From JBDTLH01 sp039934875 (GTDB lineage: Bacteria > Acidobacteriota > Terriglobia > Terriglobales > Acidobacteriaceae), in assembly GCA_039934875.1 (NCBI GenBank), contig JBDTLH010000147.1:1-7905 (forward strand): DNA of 7,905 nt. Direction: 5' to 3'. Below, in pieces: positions 1 through 6,300 of the stretch (positions within the stretch are counted from its first letter, which is position 1; each line of letters opens with the position of its first letter). The position numbers were made by a program, and so were the translations under genes. The notes beneath the pieces are model-generated. The model made no database searches. It saw only the letters and a list, made by a program, of their open reading frames with translations, and was not told the DNA's origin.

Positions 1-117
1 AATGGCGAGAGCGACGGACTGCGCAGGCACAACAGTGATTCCCGCCTTTCGCAGGACCTGGCTACGCGCTTCGAGTAGAGGCGCATAATTCCCCACGTGA
101 AGGGCAAGAGTAGGCAT
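1..117 (-). CDS. 5' end of a response-regulator-like gene (partial)
   Basis: This is a leftward reading frame whose ATG is at 117-115. It stays open for 39 codons to the window edge, so only the N-terminus is visible. The protein starts MPTLALHVGNYAPLLEARSQ and continues with a VLRKAGITVV segment. This looks like the first beta strand, first helix and second strand of a CheY-like receiver domain of a kind common in Acidobacteriota. The phospho-accepting aspartate and any output domain lie outside the window. A purine-rich ribosome binding site (GGAAGAAGG, at about 123-131 on the plus strand) ends five bases before the ATG and supports this start. A short leader-like ORF lies upstream at 175-210. 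It is divergent from the Crp/Fnr-type gene and shares about 260 bases of intergenic DNA with it. The family call rests on a short N-terminal pattern only; the start site is better supported than the function. Confidence 0.5.
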   Translation of the reverse strand, partial: MPTLALHVGNYAPLLEARSQVLRKAGITVVPAQSVALAI

Positions 118-376
118 CGCAACCTTCTTCCGTTCAACGGTCTGGCGATTGGTCCATCAGCTAGACGACTCAGCTCATAATTGGTCGGTAAGGGCGAGCA
201 GACAATTCATGCTGCCTCCTCCAAAGACCCATTTACGATATACCGATCGTTGTCGCGTCAATTGTCAAACAGGCAGTGAAAGATGTCTGTTGTCCAGGCA
301 ACAAACAAAATAGCGCCTATATGTGCCAGCACGTATAAAGGAGTATCCGTCCACTTCTCTGGAGCCGCTACACACA
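118..376. promoter_or_regulatory. Divergent intergenic region with several inverted repeats
   Basis: This region separates the leftward response-regulator-like gene from the rightward Crp/Fnr-type gene. It contains an inverted repeat ACGAT-N6-ATCGT (235-250), the imperfect palindrome TTGTCGCGTCAA (250-261), a hairpin TGTTG-N6-CAACA (288-303), and direct repeats of ATTGGTC (148-154 and 180-186) and TCAGCT (157-162 and 170-175). On the minus strand a TTGACA (complement of 262-267) resembles a -35 box, but no -10 box sits at the usual spacing. On the plus strand a TATAT (318-322) could be part of a -10 for the Crp-like gene, but has no convincing -35. Promoters for both genes are expected here but I cannot place them precisely. 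Confidence 0.4.
175..210 (-). CDS. Possible 11-codon leader peptide
   Basis: On the minus strand an ATG at 210-208 begins the ORF MNCLLALTDQL, followed by a TGA stop at 177-175. The ATG is preceded, four bases away, by GGAGGAGG (complement of 215-222), one of the strongest ribosome binding sites in the window. The stop lies 57 bases before the ATG of the response-regulator-like gene, with no other long frame between them. A site this strong on so short an ORF suggests a leader peptide that couples or attenuates translation of the downstream gene. It could also be a chance start or a remnant of an older gene start. The composition (three leucines, one cysteine) shows no obvious amino-acid-sensing run. 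Confidence 0.4.
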   Translation of the reverse strand: MNCLLALTDQL

Positions 377-1078
377 ATGCAATCTGAAAACACTTTCTTG
401 GCCGTACTGCCCGAGGCAGATAGGCTTCGCCTGGAGCAGGTCTCCCGCAGAGTTCATTTACCTCAGAGATTTAGTTTCTATAGGTCAGGTGACCTCCCTG
501 CCGCCATCTATTTCCCCGAGAGCGGGATGGCATCAGAGCTTGTGCGCATGCCGGATGGAAAAACGATCGATGGATCGCCTGTAGGCCGGGATGGTTTTAT
601 CGGTGTTCCTGCTGTCATGGGCGTGAGCCGTAGCTTCCATCACTGTGTAATGCAGGTTTCTGGAAGTGCTCTACGGGTTCCGATTGGCACAGTCTGTGCA
701 CTATTTGAGAATTCTCTGACTTTTCGCAGCGTGACGACTCGATTTTTGCACGCAAGGTTCGTACAAGCGACACAATCAGCGGCGTGCAGCCTCCTCCATT
801 CGATGGATCAGCGGCTGGCCCGCTGGCTTCTTTGCACTTACAGGCATACGGGATCGGATACTTTTCAAGTCACTCAGGAATACATCTCGGAGATGGTCGG
901 AGCCAATCGGTCCACGGTCACAATAACCCTTGGTGCGCTTCAGCGTGAAGGGTTGATAGGATTCGAACGAGGCGTCATAAGAATCACGGATACCCGGGAA
1001 CTTAGCCGGGTTTCCTGCGATTGCTACCAAGTAATTTTTGCGGCCTTCGACGAAATCAGAAGCGTGATCCCGCACTAA
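377..1078 (+). CDS. Crp/Fnr-family transcriptional regulator
   Basis: A 233-residue cytoplasmic DNA-binding protein of the Crp/Fnr superfamily. Residues about 1-125 form the cyclic-nucleotide-binding-like beta roll (LPEADRLRLE, then YFPESGMASELVRMPDG and VGRDGFIGVP). A dimerisation helix follows, then a winged helix-turn-helix at about 148-215, with TQEYISEMVGANRSTVTITL covering the turn and recognition helix. This form, with SRVSCDCY after the wing, is typical of divergent Crp-like regulators in Acidobacteriota and Proteobacteria. The phosphate-binding cassette lacks the usual GE-to-RxA pattern of cAMP-binding Crp, and there is no Fnr-like N-terminal cysteine cluster, so the ligand is unknown. 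The frame opens at a GTG at 323, but that start has no ribosome binding site. I prefer the ATG at 377, which fits the family N-terminus and has a GGAG 12 bases upstream, although that spacing is long. Targets are unknown; the divergent gene and the small barrel gene are natural candidates. Confidence 0.88.
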   Translation: MQSENTFLAVLPEADRLRLEQVSRRVHLPQRFSFYRSGDLPAAIYFPESGMASELVRMPDGKTIDGSPVGRDGFIGVPAVMGVSRSFHHCVMQVSGSALRVPIGTVCALFENSLTFRSVTTRFLHARFVQATQSAACSLLHSMDQRLARWLLCTYRHTGSDTFQVTQEYISEMVGANRSTVTITLGALQREGLIGFERGVIRITDTRELSRVSCDCYQVIFAAFDEIRSVIPH

Positions 1079-1096
1079 GCGAGGGTGCGACCAACC

Positions 1097-1120
1097 GTGG
1101 GCAACCCGCGCCTTGCCCGC
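1097..1120 (+). terminator. Hairpin after the Crp-like gene, weak terminator candidate
   Basis: GTGGGCAA (1097-1104) can pair with TTGCCCGC (1113-1120) around an 8-base loop, giving an 8-bp stem with one G-U pair. It starts 18 bases after the stop codon of the regulator. No T-run follows, so it is not a classical factor-independent terminator. It may mark a transcript end, protect an mRNA end, or be incidental. Confidence 0.3.
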
Positions 1121-1163
1121 CATCTCCCACCACATGATTCATCTTGAAATGAATGGAGGAGAA

Positions 1164-1685
1164 ATGAAATTACATGCGCTTTTGATTGGAGTGATCGCGG
1201 CTCTCACTCTGTGTTGCACCTGCTTCGCACAGGACGCCTACACGTCTCTCGGCTTTAAGTATATCTATACCAATGCGGAGGGGGCCACCGGCCAATACAC
1301 CAGCTTCAACGGATGGAACTTCGTTCCTACCCTCCACCTGACCAAGCGGTTTGGCATCCATGCCAGCATTTCAGGCCTCTACGGATGGGCCCATGAGAAC
1401 GTCCACGGCTATCTGGGCGGGGTAGATTATTCATTTCCCAATTCGACGCGGTTCACGCCCGTTGTTTACACCGAAGCAGGGGTTGCGCGCAGCTCCAAGC
1501 CGGCTGCCATTGCGCACGCCTTCGAGTACGATCTGGGCGTACTCTTTGCGGTCAAGCTGAATAAGCATGTCAATTTGATCATCGCTCCGTTGGAATACGC
1601 GGTCACCACCCCGAGCGGCGGCCCGCGCAACAACTACGTCGCCAGCTTCGGCTTTTCTTTCCCTATAGGGAAGCAAAAGAAGTAG
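1164..1685 (+). CDS. Small exported beta-barrel-like outer-membrane protein
   Basis: A 173-residue protein with a clear signal peptide: MKLH, a hydrophobic core to about residue 19, and likely cleavage after the CFA at 20-22. The three cysteines at 17, 18 and 20 do not form a proper lipobox, so ordinary signal peptidase cleavage is more likely than lipoprotein processing. The mature part alternates polar and aromatic residues with short turns (YTSLGFKYIYTNAEG, GWNFVPTLHLTKRFGIHASI, NYVASFGFSFPIG). This fits a small eight-strand barrel of the OmpA/OmpX-like type and ends in a strand followed by a lysine-rich tail. The start is chosen because GGAGGA (1155-1160) lies just before the ATG at 1164; an upstream in-frame ATG at 1113 lacks this and would bury the signal peptide. 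The exact family and function are not recognised. The gene sits 85 bases after the Crp-like gene and 90 bases before the HbpS-like gene, all in the same direction, so co-transcription is possible but unproven. Confidence 0.72.
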   Translation: MKLHALLIGVIAALTLCCTCFAQDAYTSLGFKYIYTNAEGATGQYTSFNGWNFVPTLHLTKRFGIHASISGLYGWAHENVHGYLGGVDYSFPNSTRFTPVVYTEAGVARSSKPAAIAHAFEYDLGVLFAVKLNKHVNLIIAPLEYAVTTPSGGPRNNYVASFGFSFPIGKQKK

Positions 1686-1707
1686 GCTTTTTATCCACCT
1701 TCCATCA

Positions 1708-1719
1708 TGCAATTTTGCA
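1708..1719. repeat. 12-bp palindrome TGCAA-TT-TTGCA
   Basis: A perfect inverted repeat (TGCAA, two bases, TTGCA) lies in the 90-base gap between the small barrel gene and the HbpS-like gene, 56 bases before the latter's ATG. Its position suits an operator, but no regulator can be tied to it and short palindromes arise by chance. No convincing -35/-10 pair was found in this gap. Confidence 0.25.
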
Positions 1720-1775
1720 CTACCGGACAACCGCCCCCACCAAAGTTGTATTCACAGAGAAAATCAGGAGGCCTT

Positions 1776-2585
1776 ATGCCAGGATTTGCTATCCATACGC
1801 CGCGCCCGGTGGTTAATGCGCTGGCGTTCTCTCTTTCGCTGCTCGTTCTCGCCCCCCTTGCAGTGGTGGCGCAATCCGCGCCGGATTGCTCGTCTCTGCC
1901 CAATCACGATCGCCTGCGTACCATTTTGCAATCGGTGGTAAAGGAAGGAGCGAATGGAAATGGAGGCCTGGGCACACAGGCGTGGGCCACCGTCGTGAAC
2001 CGCGACGGAATTGTTTGCGCGGTAGTATTTAGCGGGGCAACCCGGGGCGATCAATGGCCGGGCAGCCGCATCATCTCCGCCTCGAAGGCGAGCACCGCGA
2101 ACGCCTTGAGTGGCAAGGATTCCGCGCTCTCTACCGCGAACCTCTATGCCAGCGCGCAGCCCTGGAACAGCCTCTTTAGTATGACGACCAGCGCCCCGCC
2201 CAATCCGCAGGCGGCCTATGCCGGACCGGCGACGGCGTTCGGCACAGCCAGTGACCCGTTTGTCGGAAAACCCATAGGCGGCGTCATCGTCTTCGGCGGA
2301 GGGCTCGCCCTCTATACCTCGCAAGGCAAGATCGTCGGTGGACTTGGCCTTAGCGGAAACACCTCATGCGCCGATCATGTGGAGGCCTGGAAGGTGCGCC
2401 ACATGCTGCAATTGGACGCCGTCCCTCATGGCGTAGCGCCCGACGGCACTGACAACATGATTCAAGACATCCAAAACAACGAGAGTCCAAGCGGCTTCGG
2501 ACATCCGAAATGCAAGGGCGGAATGCCTTCGGCAGACATCATCAAGAACCTGTCCAAGAACTTCCCTGCCACACCTAAAAAATAG
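1776..2585 (+). CDS. Exported GlcG/HbpS-like (haem-binding family) protein
   Basis: A 269-residue protein with a signal peptide (hydrophobic stretch about 13-31, likely cleavage after VVA at 30-32), so periplasmic or secreted. The rest matches the GlcG/HbpS fold: an AWATVVNRDGIVCAVVF strand pair near 69-85, the conserved ASKASTANAL helix near 102-111, then KPIGGVIVFGGGLALY (165-180) and GKIVGGLGLSG near 184-194, followed by the CADHVEAWKVRHML helix. Family members bind haem or other small ligands; some are extracellular sensor partners and others have no proven role. This one is longer than the usual 130-190 residues, having an insertion between the two halves (about 112-160) and a C-terminal extension. 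It has four cysteines (38, 81, 198, 246), which could form disulfides after export. The start at 1776 is fixed by AGGAGG (1766-1771) four bases upstream; the frame is open to 1707 but lacks a site there. Confidence 0.78.
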   Translation: MPGFAIHTPRPVVNALAFSLSLLVLAPLAVVAQSAPDCSSLPNHDRLRTILQSVVKEGANGNGGLGTQAWATVVNRDGIVCAVVFSGATRGDQWPGSRIISASKASTANALSGKDSALSTANLYASAQPWNSLFSMTTSAPPNPQAAYAGPATAFGTASDPFVGKPIGGVIVFGGGLALYTSQGKIVGGLGLSGNTSCADHVEAWKVRHMLQLDAVPHGVAPDGTDNMIQDIQNNESPSGFGHPKCKGGMPSADIIKNLSKNFPATPKK

Positions 2586-2618
2586 CCCCGGTTGTTCGTC
2601 ATACCAGCGCGGTGACAA

Positions 2619-2636
2619 CGTATGGCGCGGCATACG
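2619..2636. repeat. Small hairpin CGTATG-N6-CATACG
   Basis: A perfect 6-bp inverted repeat with a 6-base GC-rich loop lies 33 bases after the stop of the HbpS-like gene. There is no T-run after it, so it is a weak candidate for transcript ending or a binding site. The rest of the 176-base gap (2586-2761) shows no gene and no convincing promoter. Confidence 0.25.
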
Positions 2637-2761
2637 AAACTTTGGTTGCGCCGGCGGTCCCGCGGTCAACAGCATGAAAGAGCAAGCGATACAGAGATTC
2701 GGGCTCAAATTCCTCGTGATAGCACCGAAATTGGAATTGCGCATTGGAGCGCAAGGCGGCT

Positions 2762-3196
2762 ATGCTTTTGAAGACGCCATCCGCCATGCTCAAACTTCAT
2801 ACCCCCCGCGATGCGGCTCAAGTGCTCGGTATCAGCTATGCGTCGCTTAAGCAGTGGATCTATCGGGGAAAGATAAAGAGCGTTCAAACTCCGGGAGGGC
2901 ACCACAGAATACCCGAGTCGGAGATCGACCGCTTGCTGCCGCGCATCGCCGCTCCTGCCGCTTCATCCAAGCGGAAGCAGATGTTCCGCCGAGTCAGCGG
3001 CAGAAACCAATTAATTGGGCGGATTATCGACGTCAAGATAAGCGGCCTCATCGCGCAAGTCACCCTCTCCATCGGTAACCAGCACATCACCTCTATCATC
3101 ACCTCCGATGCAGTGCGCGAATTGCGGCTGAAGAAGGGCCAGATTGCGGCAGCTCTGATCAAATCGACCGAAGTGATGATCATCCTTCCCGGCTAA
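2762..3196 (+). CDS. Helix-turn-helix regulator with a molybdate-binding TOBE/Mop domain
   Basis: A 144-residue cytoplasmic protein of two parts. Residues about 12-60 are an excisionase/MerR-type helix-turn-helix (TPRDAAQVLGISYASLKQWI, then the wing TPGGHHRIPESEIDRLL). A basic linker rich in Ala, Ser, Lys and Arg follows. Residues about 79-142 are a single TOBE/Mop domain: SGRNQLIGRI at its start, ITSIITSDAV in the middle and ALIKSTEVMI at the end. Mop domains bind molybdate or tungstate oxyanions, usually as oligomers, so this is probably a molybdate- or tungstate-responsive regulator or storage-linked protein. ModE, the classical regulator, has a different DNA-binding domain. The ATG at 2762 is chosen because AAGG (2753-2756) lies five bases upstream; an ATG at 2786, eight codons in, is possible. 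No molybdate transporter or molybdoenzyme gene is visible. A strong promoter and palindrome begin just after its stop. Confidence 0.85.
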   Translation: MLLKTPSAMLKLHTPRDAAQVLGISYASLKQWIYRGKIKSVQTPGGHHRIPESEIDRLLPRIAAPAASSKRKQMFRRVSGRNQLIGRIIDVKISGLIAQVTLSIGNQHITSIITSDAVRELRLKKGQIAAALIKSTEVMIILPG

Positions 3197-3202
3197 ATCC
3201 GT

Positions 3203-3231
3203 TTGACAATGACGATTTTATTCGATTTAAT
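3203..3231 (+). promoter_or_regulatory. Sigma-70-type promoter for the TonB-receptor-like gene
   Basis: TTGACA (3203-3208) and TTTAAT (3226-3231) are separated by exactly 17 bases, a full-consensus -35 and a good -10. The predicted start is near 3238, giving a leader of about 70 bases before the ATG at 3307. Within it, CGATTTTATT (3213-3222) and CGATTTAATC (3223-3232) form a 10-bp tandem repeat matching at 8 of 10 positions, one helical turn apart. The promoter starts seven bases after the stop codon of the Mop-type regulator, so the receptor gene need not depend on upstream transcription. Confidence 0.68.
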
Positions 3232-3236
3232 CAGTT

Positions 3237-3250
3237 AGCGCTCGAGTGCT
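3237..3250. promoter_or_regulatory. 14-bp near-perfect palindrome over the predicted transcription start
   Basis: AGCGCTC (3237-3243) is followed directly by GAGTGCT (3244-3250), an inverted repeat with one mismatch centred on CTCGAG. It begins six bases after the -10 box, so it covers the predicted transcription start, a usual place for a repressor operator. The binding protein is unknown; the adjacent Mop-type regulator and the Crp-like regulator are candidates by position only. Confidence 0.4.
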
Positions 3251-3306
3251 CCGGTTACAACTGCGTGCGGTGCGGGAAAGTGCCTGTACCCGCTGTCAGG
3301 GGAATA

Positions 3307-6300
3307 ATGCTCGCTAAAATCTGCCGTTTCAGTGCTGTGCTTCTATCTCTGTTGTGCCTGGCTCGGTTACCGGTGGTGGCGCAAGTGTCGGCTGGTCTTT
3401 CGGGGAGAGTCACTGACCAAACCGGCGCCGCAGTGCCCAGAGCTACGGTGGCCGCGATCAGCGACGAGACCGGCTCATCCCGCATCACGGTAACGGACTC
3501 AACGGGAGTTTACGGACTGACCGCACTGCCCATTGGCCACTACGAGCTACGGGCGGAGAAAAACGGCTTCGCGATGCAGATACGCACCGGTATCGTGCTG
3601 GTGGTGGGGCAAGAGGCTACCGCCGACCTGACATTACAGGTGGGCAAAGTGAATGAGCAGGTGAAGGTGGTTGCCGATGTTCCGGTGGTGAACACCAGCA
3701 CCCAAGACATCTCCGGTCTGGTGGGAGAGAAAGAGGTGAAAGCGCTGCCGCTGAACGGCCGGAGTTTTGACCTGCTGCTCACGCTCAATCCCGGAATCGT
3801 GAATTTCACCTGGGAGAAGACGGGCGGCATAGGAGTCTCCAACTCCACCACGGGCAATAACTTTTCGGCTTCGGGCAATCGCCCGCAACAGAATTTGTTT
3901 CTGCTTAACGGCGTCGAGTTTACCGGCGCAGCGGAGAACAACATGCAGCCCGGCGGCCCCAGCCAGGACTTGCTGGGAGTCGAAGCGGTGCGCGAGTTCA
4001 ATGTGCTGCGCGATTCATACGGGGCGGAGTACGGCAAGCGCCCCGGCGCGCAAGTGAGCATCGTCACCCAATCCGGCAGCAATCAACTGCATGGCTCGGT
4101 GTATGAGTATCTGCGCGACAATGCTCTCGATGCCCCCAACTATTTCGATCAGGCATCTGCGCCGCCGTTCCAGCGCAATCAGTTCGGAGCATCGCTGGGA
4201 GGGCCGATCCACAAGGACAAGACTTTCTTCTTCGCCAATTACGAAGGCTTCATACAGGACCTGCATCAGACATCAGTCGCGTTTGTGCCCGATCTGGCCT
4301 CGCGCGCGGCGGCTGCGCACAATATTCAGCCGCTGCTGAATCTGTGGATCACTCCTCCGGCAAACGCACCTGACTTTAACGGCATCGCCCAGGTTTTCAG
4401 CAGCCCATTGCAGACCATTCATGAGGATTTTGGCAACGCTCGGGTGGACAACATCTTTTCCCAGAAAGATAACTTCTCGGCAATTGACACCGTTGACGAC
4501 GGCAGAGATTTCACTCCGACCGCGGGGAATCCTTACAGCGCGGATGTGCTGACCTTGCGGGAACAGGTTGCCAGCCTGGAAGAGACCCACGTTTTCTCTC
4601 CCTCGTTGCTGACTACGGCGCGCTTCGGTTACTCGCGGGCGGGCTATTTCTTCACCGGTGAACCCACGCCGGGCACGCCAGCGGCCGATGTTCCCGGCTT
4701 TCTCCTCGGGCACCCGGTGGGCGCGATCGTGGTCGGCGGGAGCGCCGCCTCCAATCCGCAGGCGCAGATTGGATTGGCGGGCAGCAACAATGGAAGTAAT
4801 CTGACCATCGCCCGTAATCTCTACACCTATGAAGACCGGGTCAGTTGGACCCGCGGCATACATCAGTTCAGTTTCGGAGCGTGGTTCCAGCAATTCCAGT
4901 CGAACGAGAATATCGCGCTAAGCCAATATGGCCAAGCCACCTTTACCGGCCTGAAGACGTTCCTGGCGGGAACCACAGCCTCGTTTTTGTATGACCCCTC
5001 CCCAACCAAAATGAACTGGCGGTCTCTATTCAGTGCGTTCTATGCACAAGATGTAATTCGCTTGAGGCCATCGTTGACGCTCACCTTGGGATTTCGTGGC
5101 GAGATGTCCACGGGATGGAATGAGGCCCACGGCCGCGCCGCCAATTACACGTACAGCGAGGGAGTCATCTCCAATCAGCCCCGCATAGCGAGCAGCGCCT
5201 TTACTGCCAACAATGCCAGGTCTCTGCCTGAGCCGCGCATCGGTCTCGCATGGAGTCCCGCCTCCGGCACCGTGCTTCAGACCGGCTTTGGAATCTACAA
5301 CGAACTGCAGGACGCCCTCGGCTATCGCATGGACCAGAATGCGCCCTTCAATCCTTCCTACAGCATCGCCGCCTTCCCAGTCTCGCAGCTTCCTATCAAC
5401 CCGCTGGGCTCGGTGCCCGCGAAGGCACTGCTGGTCCCCGGGGGAACACAACCGGACCTGAAGATGCCGACTCTGATCTCCTACTCTTTCGGAATCGAAC
5501 AAGAGATCACTCCCAACACGTCGCTGACCGTGCGTTACCTGGGCTCGCATGGCTACCATGAATTGATTGGCGTTGACGCGAACCAACCGGTCCCTACCGT
5601 CTGCCCAGCGTCGCCCTGCCCCGCGGTTTACCCCAGCAACTTTCCTGCGCCGCTGGCCGGATCGCCGGTCCCTGCCGGCTCCTATTACATTCCAGCAGAA
5701 ACGCCCAGGGCGAATCCCACTCTCGCCAATACCTGGACGTGGTTCTCCGTGGCCAACAGCAGCTACAACGCGCTGCAGGTCGATTTCCATCATCGCTTTA
5801 GCCATGGTCTGTCGTTCCGCGGCGCCTACACCTGGTCAAAAACGCTGGACGACGGCGACTCGCTGAACGGCACTGCCGCGGCCAACGCGCCCGCACTGGT
5901 TGCAAATCCTTATGACTTGCATGCGGATTGGGGACTGGCCACCTATGATGTCAGGCATGTTGGTGTGATCAGCGCTGTTTACGAATTGCCGCTCGGCAAT
6001 GGTAAGCGGTTCGCCAGCCACCTAGGCGGCTTCGGCAATGGATTGGCCGGCGGATGGTCGGTCAACAGCATCGTCGTACTGCAGGGAGGATTCCCCTTCA
6101 CTACCCAGCTCAGCTACAATCCGTCGAACAATGGCGACACCCGCAATCCGGTCAGGCCCTTTGTGAATCCTAATTTCACGGGCGCGGTGATTACCGGAGA
6201 TCCGGGTCAGTGGTTCAATCCGAACGCGTTTCTCGCACCCCCGGCAAACAGCGGCTTTTACGGCAATTTGGGCAGAGACACGTTGATTGGACCGGGACTC

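Noticed and set aside
323..376. GTG start at 323 for the Crp-like gene
   Set aside because: No ribosome binding site precedes it, and the 18 added residues do not fit the family N-terminus; the ATG at 377 is preferred, although its own GGAG is rather far away.
1676..1694. Possible terminator AAAAG...CTTTTT at the end of the small barrel gene
   Set aside because: The stem is five weak pairs that overlap the last codons; it is probably chance, despite the T-run.
1764..2324. A 186-codon open frame on the minus strand opposite the HbpS-like gene
   Set aside because: It lies wholly opposite a well-supported gene, gives an arginine-rich low-complexity protein with no recognisable family, and is the usual shadow of GC-rich coding DNA.
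3265..3306. GTG start at 3265 for the receptor gene
   Set aside because: It would put 14 residues with a cysteine and several basic residues before a normal signal peptide, and has no good ribosome binding site, unlike the ATG at 3307.
4273..4893. A 206-codon minus-strand frame within the receptor gene
   Set aside because: Same pattern of shadow composition; no motif and no context supporting a gene.
5026..5805. A 259-codon open frame on the minus strand within the receptor gene
   Set aside because: The translation is arginine- and glycine-rich without domain signals, and the opposite strand clearly encodes conserved beta-barrel sequence.
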